A DNA stretch of 33,663 nucleotides from Pleurotus djamor (GCA_029747585.1 JAPEVF010000494.1:1-33663); one strand, 5' to 3'. Positions 10,864-21,784 are shown, counted from the stretch's first letter. The notes: a model not told the origin generated them from the sequence alone. Translations and numbers: made by a program.

Positions 10864-11203
10864 TAGTTAGCGCTAAGGGCGCTTACATAAAGATGCTGCG
10901 CGCTTCATTTTTCATGCTTCCGCTTGGCAACTTCCACTTCTTCGCGACGAATGCACACCTATGTTTCTAATGATCCAGCTCGTTGTAGCAAAGGTAAGAC
11001 CACATAAACTCTTATATTTGGATGCTTCATCTCATGAAAGCTCTTATACTAGATCAAATACACCGTACGAAATAGACAATGAAACGCGCAAAAATCGCGT
11101 TGTGATCGTGCGGACTCGGATTGGATATCGTTTCAGACGCGTCGACCTCTTTCTGCTTCATCAATTACAAAGTCAAGTGCCGCCGATCAATAGCTCTTAC
11201 CGT

Positions 11204-11470
11204 CTAGAAACCTATGTCGGGGTACTCCGTCTCGACTGGGGTTTCTTCCGTGATGCTTGGGCTCTGAGTCCAGATGATCGTTGACGTTTCNGTCACGATC
11301 CATGGCGACTCGCTGATGACGGCTTGGACTAGGCGTTCAGCGGTGAGTACTTCTTGAGCAGCCTTCATGAAATAAATTAGTAACCACGCTGTGCACGTAA
11401 AGAACGGACAACAACGACATACCGTGGAGGCGACCAACAATGCGAAGGCGAAGGCAGAAAATTTGAACAT
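11204..11470 (-). CDS. Small secreted protein, 68 residues
   Basis: Exon 1 (11423-11470) encodes a clear signal peptide, MFKFSAFAFALLVAST. A 60-nt intron (GTATGT...ATGAAG) leads to exon 2 (11204-11362), which continues AAQEVLTAERLVQAVISESP and ends PVETEYPDIGF. Cleavage after TAA or TAAQ is likely. The mature part is about 50 residues, Thr/Ser/Glu-rich, with no cysteines and no family I recognise. The N at 11291 falls in the third base of an ACN Thr codon, so frame is unaffected. It is transcribed away from the laccase and shares its 690-nt upstream region, so the two may be co-regulated (inference). Confidence 0.7.
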   Translation of the reverse strand: MFKFSAFAFALLVASTVCRCCPFFTCTAWLLIYFMKAAQEVLTAERLVQAVISESPWIVXETSTIIWTQSPSITEETPVETEYPDIGF

Positions 11471-11516
11471 GGTAGCTAAGCGTGGGGTGCTTGGGGGTCC
11501 CGTTTTCTCGAAGCTA

Positions 11517-11523
11517 GCTTATA
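11517..11523 (-). promoter_or_regulatory. TATA box of the small secreted protein gene
   Basis: The minus strand reads ACATATAAGC, 47 nt upstream of the ATG at 11470. Confidence 0.5.
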
Positions 11524-12088
11524 TGTGAGTTTTGCGAACCCTCGTTCTTTTCTCTTTTTAGATGTCTGACTTGTTTGTCAGTCGCAGTTGCACATGATCA
11601 ACGGGTTAGCTGACCATGGCCGCCGCCACAGCCATTACGTTACGCATTTCCTTGGTTTCCCGTGCCACCGACGCTCGGTAGATTCTTCTGTCGGGACTTC
11701 TTGTCTCTGTGAAGAGTTTTATGTCCATACGGAGACAAGCTTACTATCTCCACGGCTTACTATCCCTGATGGGATCAATCAGTTCCCCAAAATCTCATGC
11801 TATCAAGGCAAGTTATTCCCTCTGAGTCTATTCCGCGATGGCTATGCCACTCTATTCCATTGTCTGGTGAGTATATTGACGCCTTTCTATCCCCATTACA
11901 TCCAGGTACACCTTGATTTTTCGTGGAATACAGGCACATCTCAGCTCGGCGGCTGGACATCAAGTAATACCAGGAAGCTGACCGTTTTCGTTCGTGCTTT
12001 TCTCAGTATTTGCATCCGCAGACGCGTATCTGATTTCAAGTTTCCGCTTACGCACATTTTTCTTCCCAACGACAGGTAATTTGTTCTC
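11524..12088. other. Divergent promoter region between secreted-protein gene and laccase
   Basis: Open frames here are not credible genes. The stretch lies between two TATA boxes that point outward, and probably carries the shared regulatory sites. I could not assign specific elements. Confidence 0.5.
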
Positions 12089-12097
12089 ATATATAAG
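12089..12097 (+). promoter_or_regulatory. TATA box of laccase
   Basis: ATATATAAG ends about 60 nt before the laccase ATG at 12158. Confidence 0.6.
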
Positions 12098-12157
12098 CCA
12101 AGTATCGCCGTGAGGTCACCGCATCGACCACCTGTCGAATATTCCCCGTATCAAATC

Positions 12158-14776
12158 ATGCTTCGAAGGATGCAGCTCGTAAACGCTGTCTCCCTCATTC
12201 TAACCCTTGCGCTCAATGCCAACGCCGCTATCGGCCCCGTTGGCAATATGTACACCCTCAACGAGGTTGTGTCTCCCGATGGATTCATCCGCTCGTAAGT
12301 GCTCCATCCATGTCGATACTCTATGCCTCGTTGCTTACGTCCTCCCAATAGCGCCGCCGTATCCGGACAGTCGGCGACGGCTGGGACGATCCCAGGTGTC
12401 CTCGTTCGCGGCTGGAAGGGCGACAACTTCCAGCTCAACCTTGTGAATGGGTTGACTGACACGACGATGTTGAAGTCGACCAGTATCGTAAGTCGTTCAA
12501 CGCCGACTCCTTTACCTTCTCAACGTTGATCACGACGTCATTTATAGCATTGGCACGGTTTCTTTCAGAAGGGCAGCTCTTGGGCTGATGGTATAGTCTA
12601 TTCGACGCTTATTTCCTAGATTTGACGCTGAGGATCGACGCACAATAGGCCCTGCATTTGTTACACAGTGTCCGATCGCAGCGGGGGACAGTTTCTTGTA
12701 AGGAAGTCTCTTTCTCGCCGTTCGCACGCATCGTTCAGCTTCATTTTAGGTACAACTTTAATGTGCCCGATCAAGCAGGTACTTTCTGTGAGTTCGCACA
12801 TTCCAATTGGTCTTCGTCCCCCGTCTGACCACCCTGGAAGGGTACCACTCTCATCTGTCCACCCAGTACTGCGACGGTCTTCGCGGTGCTTTTGTTGTGT
12901 GAGAGTTCTTCTCAGTTTTATATCCATACGCTTCTGACCTCTTTGTCCCGTTAGATACGATCATGACGATCCTCACAGGAGTCTATATGATGTTGATAAT
13001 GGTCAGTCTTATCAGTATAACGTTTTCATCATGTCTCTCACGCCGTGCTTTAGCCGGAACCGTCATTACCCTTGAGGATTGGGTAAGTGCGATCGAGCCT
13101 CATAACTAACTGTGGCTCAATAAGACTTCGTTCGCAGTATCACATCGTCGCTCCGCAGAACGCTGCCATCCCCACACCTGACAGTACGTTGATCAACGGC
13201 AAGGGTCGCTATGCTGGTGGCCCTACCGCCCCTCTGTCTATCATCAACGTTCGCCGGAACCGACGCTATCGTATGCGTCTTGTATCCTTGTCTTGTGATC
13301 CCAATTGGACGTTCTCAATTGATGACCATACGATGACCATCATTGAAGTCGACGCCGTCAATGTCGAGCCTCTGACAGGTATGAACCCGTCTATTTTGAT
13401 TTTTCTCCCCGGTATCTGACTTGGACCTGTAATTTTTACAGTCGATAGTATCCAAATTTTCGCTGGTAAGCTCTCTTTTTATGGGCAGGATCCGCTGCCG
13501 CTCATGTAAGAATCTAGGTCAACGCTACTCATTCGTACTACACGCGAATCAGCCAGTAAATAACTATTGGATCCGAGCTAATCCCAACTTGGGAACGACA
13601 GGTAAGTGACGCCTGGAAATATCGTCGTCTTGATTACTTACTACAGTTTCTAGGCTTCGCCGGGGGCATCAACTCTGCTATCCTTAGGTACCGCGGCGCA
13701 GCGAACGCAGACCCAACGACCTCGGCCACCACTAGTACTAGCCCGTTGCTCGAAACGGATCTTGTGCCTCTCGAGAACCCCGGTGCTCCTGGTGTCCATA
13801 CGCCTGGCGCCGCAGACATCAATATCAACCTTGCAATGGCTTTTGATTTCGTCAACTTTGAGCTGACCATCAATGGTGCGTATCGAGAGGATAGTATCTT
13901 TGAGCTACCCAATAACGGTGGTTTTTCTGCAGGTCAACCCTTCCATCCCCCAACTGGTAAGTACTTCGTTTCCATTTCTATTATACGACACGTTCATTGA
14001 CGCCGTTCCTGTCCGTCTTTGATAGCTCCCGTTCTTCTTCAGATCCTTTCTGGTGCGACCTCGGCGGCTTCCCTTCTGCCCGCTGGTTCCATCTACGAGC
14101 TCCAGCCGAACAAGGTAGTCGAGCTTTCTATTCCAGCTCTCGCTATTGGTGGTCCAGTGCGTACTTTCCCTATGACTTCCTTGATCCTTACCTAGTGACT
14201 CAATGAAACCGCTTAGCATCCATTCCATCTCCACGGGGTGAGTACCAATCAGTCTTGCTTTAATATTCGTCGTCTAACCCACTCTATAGCACACGTTTGA
14301 TGTTGTTCGGAGCGCTGGTAGCTCAACTTACAACTTTGCTAACCCCATTCGCCGTGACGTCGTGAACACTGGAACCTCTGCCACTGATAACGTTACCATT
14401 CGTTTCGTAACGGATAATCCAGGCCCATGGTTCTTGCATTGGTATGTCCATATATTCGCTTCCTCGCCTCGAGCAGTACTCATTCATATTCCATTTAGCC
14501 ACATCGATTGGCATCTTGAAATGTAAGCCGCAATGAAGCGTCTTCCAAGTTAGCTACTGACATGTTCTGTTCGCAGTGGTCTTGCCGTTGTCTTCGCGGA
14601 AGATGCTCCGACCGTTTACACAGATGATGATCCACCAGGTAAGGTGTCACCTTTCTTAGCTTGTGACCGTCTGGTGCTGAAATGAACTTGGTAAAGCCGC
14701 CTGGGATGCTTTATGCCCCATATACGATGATTTAACCGATGAGGAGAAAGGTGGACTTATCCCAGAGAGACGTTGA
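12158..14776 (+). CDS. Laccase (secreted multicopper oxidase)
   Basis: About 19 exons splice in frame to roughly 520 residues. Laccases oxidise phenols and lignin fragments outside the cell, using one type-1 and three type-2/3 coppers. The signal peptide is [20 protein letters not shown] followed by ANA, and the mature start AIGPV is typical. All four copper signatures are present: L1 [16 protein letters not shown]2 [17 protein letters not shown]3 HPFHLHGHTF; L4 PWFLHCHIDWHLEIGLAV. The ten His and the type-1 Cys are intact. The residue ten after that Cys is Leu, implying a medium-potential type-1 site. The family-usual Ala before it (EAG) is Ile. The gene ends [15 protein letters not shown] then IPERR. 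Some introns interrupt the motifs themselves (LHG|HTF, LHC|HID, HLE|IGL). No frame break was found. An alternative start is the ATG at 12170. Confidence 0.93.
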
Positions 14777-15279
14777 AGCGAGTAACTAGGTAGCAAAGAA
14801 GTCATACTATTGTTGAAGTAAATGAAAATTCCATGTTGTTGTCGTTCTGGGTCTGTCCAACCGTATTTGTGACCGTGTGACGTCATCGTGACCGAGGCTT
14901 TTGAACCTCTTCCACAACATTCTTTCTTTCAAATCACTGGACTTCCCTCCACTTACTGACCGCCGAACCGTTATGCACTACGCCTCTCATCTTGCTGAAA
15001 CAGCTGTAGCGTGAGATGGGCTGCTTCTGGGTCAGACGCTCAGACTTGAGATTCCGACGTCGACCAGATTCTTTCTTTTTTCGCCAGCACACCCTTGAAT
15101 GCATTTGAAACCTAACGGTGCATACCCACACTAAGCTGAGAAGTGCTGCGACTCAGCCTACTCACTAGCTGACCTTCTGGACGTGGGCTTTTACAGCAAT
15201 TCGGCGCGTGGAGTTGATGCATGGGTGACACGGTTTTCCTCTGTTCTCTCTTGAGATCGAGCTCATGGTACAAATCTCC
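14777..15279. other. Intergenic
   Basis: Laccase 3' flank and upstream region of the next gene. No supportable gene or RNA seen on either strand. Confidence 0.5.
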
Positions 15280-15287
15280 TATATATA
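15280..15287 (+). promoter_or_regulatory. TATA box of the R1 gene
   Basis: TATATATA lies 61 nt before the chosen ATG at 15349. Confidence 0.55.
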
Positions 15288-15348
15288 GCATACCAGAATC
15301 ACCGAGAAGATGCAGAAGCTCGCTCAACAAGTTTCTATCAACTCGAAG

Positions 15349-16694
15349 ATGCAAATCACAGGTGATGCGTTCGACGGCCATGCATCTCACGGTCGGCCTG
15401 ACGATGATTAGCCTTGTTCCTTCAGGTGTTCCTCGCTTTGACTGTGGCAGCCGCTGCAGATAGACCCCGTACGTACTTTTGGCGACTTTGAAAAGGTCTC
15501 TTGCTCATCGTTGACGTTCTCTCCTTTTCAGAGTGCGGGGATATCAGTGCTGTCGCTGATACAAACCCGACTTGCAAGAGTCCTGCGACGCCATCCAGAT
15601 TCCTGCCGCTTTCCTTCAACGCTACGAAGTGGATCTGGACCGGAGAGAATCTTGTTCCCTTTGGCAGCAACCCTGCTGGAACACGTGGTTTTCGCAAGAA
15701 CATCACTTCGGCTTGTGGCAAGTGCGCTACTTGCGCTGAAGTGATTATTGGAGCGTTAGTCTATGCAGTAGACTATCGCCTTGGCTTCTACTCACATTTT
15801 ACTCTTATCCAGAGATGATACCCAGACACTTTGGGTCAACGGTAAACAAATTGGCGCATCCTCTGGCTGGACTGCGGGCAAAGTCTTTTTCACCGCCTTA
15901 CAACCTTCTTCCAACTTGTTCACCATTGCTGGAAACAGTATCGGTGGTCCAGCCTCCGTCTTTGCTACCATCCGGGTCCACTATTCCGATGGTTCGTCCG
16001 AAACGTTCATCACAGACGAGTCCTGGAAGACTCTTCGAGCAAGTCCTCCGAATGGTTTCGCTCAGATTTCCTTTGACGACAGTTCGTGGTCCACCGCAAC
16101 TGTGCAAGCGACATGGGACTCGGTGGGCTCTACTTGGGGTCGACCAACTCTCCCACCCGTCCTCCCTCTCGCGAACTCAAAGTGGATTTGGACGAGCGAT
16201 AACCAAAAAACTGTCGCTCCCGCTGGATCGCGTGGCTTCCGTCGCACTGTGAGTGACTGTACCAAGAGAGCTGTCTGTGCCACCGCCGTAATCGCCGCGT
16301 AGGTTTTCCGCTCTGCTCAGAAATCTTGCATTGATATAGCTCGTTTAGGGATAATCTCTACTCCTTCTACGTGAATGGCCGACTCATTGGAAGCGGTAGC
16401 AGCTTCTCCACCGCCGACGCATGGTCTATCCCCAACTTGGATCCTGTCTTCAACACTTTCTCCGTCAACGCAACGAACACTGCTGGTCCCGCGGGACTCA
16501 TCGCCACAATTCACATTACTTACACCGATGGAACAAACTCTACGATTGTAACGGACGCATCCTGGAAGGCAACCAAGTCGATTCCTGATGATTTCACGGA
16601 GAAGTTTACCGATGATGGCGACTGGGAGAAGGCAACCGTTGTAGGGAACTATGGGATCGCTCCGTGGAATCAATTGTCCATTCCGCCTGCTTGA
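15349..16694 (+). CDS. Secreted protein with two galactose-binding-like domains (R1)
   Basis: Five exons (15349-15361, 15412-15468, 15532-15754, 15813-16298, 16349-16694) give 374 residues in one frame. The start was chosen because splicing 15362-15411 (branch site CTGAC) yields a good signal peptide, MQITALFLQVFLALTVAAAA. The mature protein holds two homologous halves. The first has KWIWTGENLVPFGSNPAG then TLWVNGKQIGASSGW. The second has KWIWTSDNQKTVAPAGSRGF then YSFYVNGRLIGSGSSF. The order (KWIW, RGFRK, WVNG, HYSDG, SWKT) resembles the N-terminal jelly-roll of alpha-L-rhamnosidases and other galactose-binding-like folds; no catalytic domain follows. It may bind plant or fungal glycans outside the cell (inference). 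A paired Cys motif CGKCATC is conserved in the first half. A decayed duplicate lies directly downstream. Confidence 0.75.
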
Positions 16695-17296
16695 TAGGCG
16701 CAGACGCATGTTCTTGGGTTGCTTGGTCTTCCATCCAGTCCTCGCTACTACTTATGTTCCATAGTTCTTACGATTCCAATGGACGATCAACTTCCCATGC
16801 TTGTGCTGAAGAGCTTCAAACAGCCGCCAGAAACGCCACGTTAGCGCTGCGGGAGGCAACGTCGGCAGGTCGGATGCCCTAGCACTCGAGTCTTGAGTTT
16901 CTCATAAGGTATTGGCCCGAGAGCTATCTCACGGCGCATGACTACTTGCGGTAAGAAGTGTCTTTTGAGAGGCCTTGTAAACTCCCCCTGTAATAACCTC
17001 TGCGTTCATAGGGACTGAACCTCGCATACTACTAGCACTAGGAAGTGTTCTGGACGTGTGAACGTGATCCGTGGCAAAGAACTTTCGCAGCCCCCCTTAC
17101 AGGTTCTCCAAGAAGAGAATGGGTCGCAATCACTTATAAGAACCGCTCATCTTCAGCCCAACACACACTCCCGGGTCCTACGCAACAAGTGTCTCCTCAG
17201 TCATGCGAATTGAAAGTAATGTCACTTACGTCTCTGGTTCATCATCCGGTCACTCATTGTTTTCCATGTAGTCTGGTGNTTTTTTGCTCGTTTCCC
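16695..17296. other. Intergenic between R1 and its decayed copy
   Basis: No intact gene. It includes a TATA-like CTTATAAG near 17131 and an N at 17279 next to a T run, close to where the lost 5' exons of the downstream copy would lie. Confidence 0.5.
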
Positions 17297-18528
17297 CTAT
17301 ACTCGCAGTTGCCTCTAAGGATACTTCTTGTATGTACATCTCTGGTTTTGTTTAAGACTCACCGTTCGTGACAAGGTCTATTGCAGAGCTTGGAGACACC
17401 GCCGATGATTTGCATTCGGATCCCACATGCCGGGGTGCTGCCAGGACTCCATCCAAGTTCGAGCCCCTCACATTCAAGGACACGAAGTGGATTTGGACTG
17501 GAGAAAACGCTTGGTACTCGTGGATTTCGCAAGTATCTCAGGACGCCGCGTGGAAAGTGTGCAACTTGCGCTGAAATCCTAATTGGAGCGTAGGTGTTGC
17601 TGATCAACCAGCCCTTACCCCATCCCTGATGTCGTTGATTCAGAGACAACAGCCAGAGATTGTGGGTCAATGGTAAATTGGTGGGCGAATCTTTCGGGTT
17701 CAAGACCGGACAGATTTATTTCACGGCCTTGAACCCTTCGTCAAACTTTTTCGCCATCGCCGGGAACAATGTCGGTGGACCAGCGGCAGTCTTTGCCACC
17801 ATCCGAATGCACTACTCTGACGGAACGTCCGATATCTTCGTCACAGATGATTCTTGGAAAACTCTCCAAAGAACGCCGCCCGGAAGCTTTTCCAGAAAAT
17901 CCTTCAATGATCGCTCCTGGACTCCCGCATATGTTCAAGGGGGTTGGGACCAAATCGGCTCAACCTGGGGCCAACCAACGCTTCCACCAGTGCTCCCCCT
18001 CGAGAACTCCCGATGGATTTGGACCAGCGACAATGACCTTACATCTGCACCGGTCGGATCTCGTGGTTTCCGACGGACAGTGTCTAATAGGAAGAAACGG
18101 GCGGTCTGTGCTACCGCTCTCATTGCAGCGTAGGCTCATGCTATTTTATGATACATTCAATGCCTGACTGAATGTATGGAAGGGACAACCTCTATACTCT
18201 CTACGTCAATGGTCGGGTTGTCGGTAGTGGAACGGATTGGACTATCGCGGATGCTTGGTATATCCCAAATCTGGATCCCGTCACCAATACGTTCGCGGTA
18301 AACGCCACGAATGTTGGGGCTCAAGCGGGCCTCATCGCTATCATCATCATCACTTACACAGATGGTTCAAACGCTATGATTACGACTGATGCATCATGGA
18401 GATCGGTGAAGTCAATTCCCAGCGACTTCGCGGAGAGGCTTTTCCATGATCGTCATTGGGAAAACGCGTCAGTCATCGGAAATTATGGGGCTTCTCCTTG
18501 GAATCAACTCACTCTCCCACTTGCGTGA
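17297..18528 (+). pseudogene. Decayed duplicate of the two-domain galactose-binding-like protein (R2)
   Basis: The exon layout of R1 is preserved (17387-17589, 17644-18129, 18183-18528) with strong protein similarity, for example WGQPTLPPVLPLENSRWIWT and PWNQLTLPLA. A deletion of about 23 nt relative to R1, right after WIWTGEN near 17506, removes the LVPFGSN region and shifts the frame. Frame 2 then resumes as LGTRGFRKYLRTP and GKCATCAEILIGA. The Cys after the signal peptide is Leu here (LGDTADDL against CGDISAV) and another conserved Cys is Arg. The signal-peptide exon survives only as ASKDTS. The second half is open and could still be expressed, but a full protein cannot be made without correcting the frame. 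Confidence 0.75.
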
Positions 18529-18741
18529 GTGAGGGAAAGTGTCGCTTATCAAGCTTTTGATTATACTCAGTACCGATGTGCTCATTGCGATGGACTCAAG
18601 TAGCACGCAACAACCATTGGGTGACTACATCTGGCATCAGTTCGGACATGCGATCCGTGAGTAAGATTAGCCGGGGTAAGTATGAGTACAATGGAGCGAA
18701 ACTCAACAACGGTGACTACAATCCCATGAATCACCTCCTAA
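18529..18741. other. Short convergent intergenic region
   Basis: It lies between the 3' ends of R2 and T1. If the donor GTGAGT at 18526 is used, R2 could extend a few codons (TDVLIAMDSSSTQQPLGDY) to a TAA near 18663. Confidence 0.3.
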
Positions 18742-19304
18742 TTACTGAGGGGGTGCCTTGTCATCGCTGTTGACATATGAATGGTCTCTATAGTGGAAGC
18801 TCCCCGGCTTATACGCAGGAGGCGGTGCGGGGACCTATGTTTCTTAAGTTAATTGAACGTATCCTACTGCCGACTCTGGAAGTCATACCTGGGGATCTTC
18901 GCGTTCTGGATAGGGCGGGGCAGGAGCTCCGGGTATGTCATTGTCAGAAGGCGACCTGTTTGCCTAAAAGAACGGGTGGCATCAGAACGGATACACTATG
19001 TATGTCGGAGGATATTTACCAGACCAACGGGTCTCAATGGATAGACAGAGGTAGACGGCATCGCTTCCGTTAACGTTCTTCGGCGATTTTTGGCCACTAT
19101 GCAGCACAGGACCACCAACAACATCACGAAACCTCCTCTTGTCAGTTTGGAACCCATGCGCCGTGAAAGTTTGGCTAACTCACTGAGTATGGTAATCAAT
19201 ACACCCGCAACTATATCACGAGGGCTCATGCCAGTCCTATCATCTCCATCTTGGGCATATACGTGGGCGAAAAGAGAGGATAAAATGAGCACAGCAGTAT
19301 ACAT
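18742..19304 (-). CDS. Small single-pass membrane protein with cytosolic PPAY motif (T1)
   Basis: Four exons (19184-19304, 19020-19132, 18889-18963, 18742-18834) splice to 133 residues. Layout: signal peptide MYTAVLILSSLFAHVYA; short acidic ectodomain QDGDDRTGMSPRD; one membrane span from IVAGVLITIL to LLVVLCCIVA; a basic stop-transfer KNRRR; then a Pro-rich tail with GAPAPPYPE and VPAPPPAYKP. The first intron splits the membrane span. PPAY is a PPxY motif, the known ligand of WW domains such as those of Rsp5/Nedd4 ubiquitin ligases, so recruitment of such a protein to the membrane is a reasonable inference. Two paralogues (T2 at 21178, T3 at 30030) share layout and intron positions. No named family recognised. 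Topology predicts the tail in the cytosol. Confidence 0.8.
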
Positions 19305-19775
19305 GGATGAGGATCAATTCAAAGGTGGGGGAAAGGGGCGTAGGGACTCTCCAACGTTACCCTGTTACCCCTGAGAAGGAGGCTGTGGGCAGGCGCTTGC
19401 CCTTAGCGCTGAAGCCGTCCATGGTTCAACGTTCAACACACGCCCCAATCATTTCCTCCGAGTTTCACTGACAGAAATGATCAAATGAGACATGTTCTTG
19501 CCTACTACTTATGTGTTGCTGATGTACTCAAGATGTGCTGCGATCTGTCCAGTGAACTGTCACTAGTAGTCATCCCGGTTGCATCCCGCCGAAGCATCGG
19601 ATCTTCCGGTGAATAGTTGATGCTCAGGACATTTCAACACACTGGATCTCAAGTTGAACGTGCGCTGTCACCTTCACCAACTCTTATAAGATTCTACGCC
19701 AGACGTGGACATGTCAATCCCTCCCGCCCGTTTCTCCCGCTTCGGTCCTCAATCGCGGTTAGTCATAACTCGACG
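19305..19775. other. Divergent promoter region between T1 and the DUF6533-type gene
   Basis: No gene supported. It contains GGCGCTTGCCCTTAGCGCT near 19393, a diverged relative of the window's recurring GCGCTTAGCG motif. Confidence 0.45.
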
Positions 19776-21098
19776 ATGAACTCACAGAACCTGGGGGCTG
19801 CGTGTAGCTACGGTATTCCCTTCAAATTTTCTATCGCGATGCTCTTACTCAGGAATCATACTTTAGTGGCCGGTATCGCATTTTTGCTCTGGGACATAGG
19901 GATTACTACCAGCCAAGAGGTCAGTACAGCGACCTGCCTCGGAAAGATATCCGTTTTATGTCTCCCTCAAAGGTCGAACTTGTGTGGGGGTACGTCGTCC
20001 AAGAATCCTCGCGCCATGTCAGAATTGACTCCTTTCGATGCCAGACAGCCCTTTATCCCGATGAATCTCGTTTACGTATTCATTCGGTATGTTCCTGTTC
20101 TCGTCAGGATGTAAGTTCTCTGTTTAACTGACCTCACGCCGTTGGAAGCCTCACATTCGTTTCTTCTTACAGTTCGACTTGGCCAATAGGCTCAACAGCA
20201 TCTCCCGGTGTAAATTTTACGGCCGCTCAATGTACTATATGGGAAGCGTACGAGTTCGGCTTCGCAATGATCACGATGTCTTGTGTGGAGTTCATCCTCC
20301 TTCTCCGAGGTGAGTGAATACTCCAGTTGCCATTGGTCCGCCCCTCATCTGTCCACTTTCCTTCGCTCTTTAGTGGCAGCATTATACTACAATCAAAAAC
20401 TCATCGCCAACACTATCAAGGTGATGTATATAATTGAAGTGATCTGCATGATAGTCGGATTCGGATTGACAGTTCCAAATTACGAGTTTGATCCAGTCTG
20501 CACCGTGACAAAAACACCTTCCACAATTATTCTTTATGGGTACGTCACTCTTCCTTGCGATCATCTCGTTTCTGAAGGATGCCTATTTTAGCGCGGTCAC
20601 TCCCATCTTCCAGACCGTATTATTCATCCTCACAGTAGTCAAGTTTGCCCACACGGTAAAATCAGGATGGGGTCGTATACCAATCCTTGACATGATGATG
20701 CGGGATAGTACCTGGGCGTTCTTCGTCATAGAAGGTAAAGTAACAAGTCTGCTGAACATCCGTCCTCTGTATCAATCTGTTGTCTCCCAGGCGTGATTTT
20801 CGCCAACGCAATTCCCTTCTTCGCTGCCACAGAGTTCTCTCTGTTCGGGTGAGCAGGTAGCGTTGAATGATACACAACAACTTGGCTCACAGTGCCGCTT
20901 CAGTTGGATGCAGTGCACTTTCTCCTTTGTGGTATGTCGTCCGCGCTTGCTCATGCTTTCATCGCTCACTCAAGCCACCGTCAGGGGTACCGCGTCATCT
21001 TGAATATGCGATCGCTCAGCAAGAAGAGTGCCTGTGCAGCGGAGACCCGCGACGTCGAGTCGCACTTGGTATTTGCTAGTGGATCATTTGGGGAATAA
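19776..21098 (+). CDS. DUF6533-type multi-pass membrane protein
   Basis: Reading the second to last exons (about 19853-19919, 19973-19989, 20045-20110, 20173-20309, then from 20374, and a last exon 20985-21098) gives a continuous hydrophobic protein. The N-terminal segment HTLVAGIAFLLWDIGITTSQ-EVELVWG followed by PMNLVYVFIRYVPVLV matches the DUF6533 signature (YDxxLTxxxEVxxxW...RYxPL). Further spans include ILTVVKFAHTV and VIFANAIPFFAATEFSLFG; the tail is RVILNMRSLSKK. DUF6533 proteins are seven-span, agaricomycete-expanded and functionally unknown, often suggested to be receptor-like. The first exon is uncertain: ATG 19776 with a donor near 19801 gives MNSQNLGA, but ATG 19839 is an alternative. 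It is divergent from T1 and convergent with T2, 79 nt apart. Confidence 0.75.
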
Positions 21099-21177
21099 CT
21101 TCAATCCGACGGTACGGTCAACGAACAAGATGAAACAATAATGTACACTAGCCACGATCTCATGGGTCAACTCTCGA

Positions 21178-21784
21178 TCAGGCATGGAGCACCTTCTCAT
21201 TATCGTTGACTGGTAAATAACCTCTGGAAGCTGCCCTGGGCTTATACGCAGGCGGAGGAGGAACGGGTGCCTATGTCCCTGAGTTAATTCAGGCTAGTTC
21301 TGAAAACTATGCCACTTAAGAACCCACCTGTGAACTCTCATGTTCAGAATACGGTGGTGCAGGTGGTCCGAGTACTTCAATGTCAATGATGGACGACCGA
21401 TTTTCCTGACAGGATGGGAGGCATTAGATGATTCAGATCCATGTCACTGGACGCTATTAGCTTACCACATCCGTCGGTCGCATCGGATAGACAAAGCTTC
21501 CTCTAGAGGTGGAAGATTGCGTCACACCTGTAGGCACCTTTCGGCGCTGTCTGACCATTATTACGCTGACGACCGTTATCACTGCGAGGACACCTGTCAA
21601 TGTCAAGTTTGAGCGCGATCATACGTTGCGACGGCTTATTCAACTCACCAAATGTAGTTATCAATACGCCTGCCACAACGTCTCGAGCCGTTCCACTCAA
21701 GCTATTCCCATTGTCACCGTCGACAATCACTTGGGCATGTGTGTTGGCGCAAAGAAACAGTAAAATCAATGTGGCGGTGGACAT
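21178..21784 (-). CDS. Small single-pass membrane protein with cytosolic PPAY motif (T2)
   Basis: Four exons (21649-21784, 21466-21593, 21328-21405, 21178-21270) give 144 residues. The layout repeats T1: signal peptide MSTATLILLFLCANTHA; ectodomain QVIVDGDNGNSLSGTARD; span VVAGVLITTF-GVLAVITVVSVIM; basic VRQRRK; tail with GPPAPPYSE and APVPPPPAYKP. All three introns sit where they do in T1, including the one inside the span. VYPMRP matches VYPLRP of T1. Sequence divergence is substantial, so the duplication is not recent. The motif PPAY predicts WW-domain binding (known of the motif, inferred for this protein). Confidence 0.8.

Larger units (their letters stand above)
8672..11203. other. Gene-poor stretch with eroded coding remnants
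   Basis: No intact gene can be assembled. Remnants worth noting: a decayed CBM1 exon pair at about 10585-10745 (separate entry); a minus-strand Cys-rich frame at 10260-10410 (SCTVVAGISC, then TRYFCATLC) that may be another; and a minus-strand pattern near 8905-8945 reading like a CBM1 microexon plus donor GTGCGT. An N lies at 9525. Nothing else is supportable. Confidence 0.45.

Noticed and set aside
11588..12079. Plus-strand open frame of 163 codons upstream of laccase
   Set aside because: No signal peptide, domain or fungal protein character; it lies in the divergent promoter region.
19090..19374. Plus-strand open frame over T1
   Set aside because: Antisense of T1, whose four spliced exons and paralogues give far stronger support.
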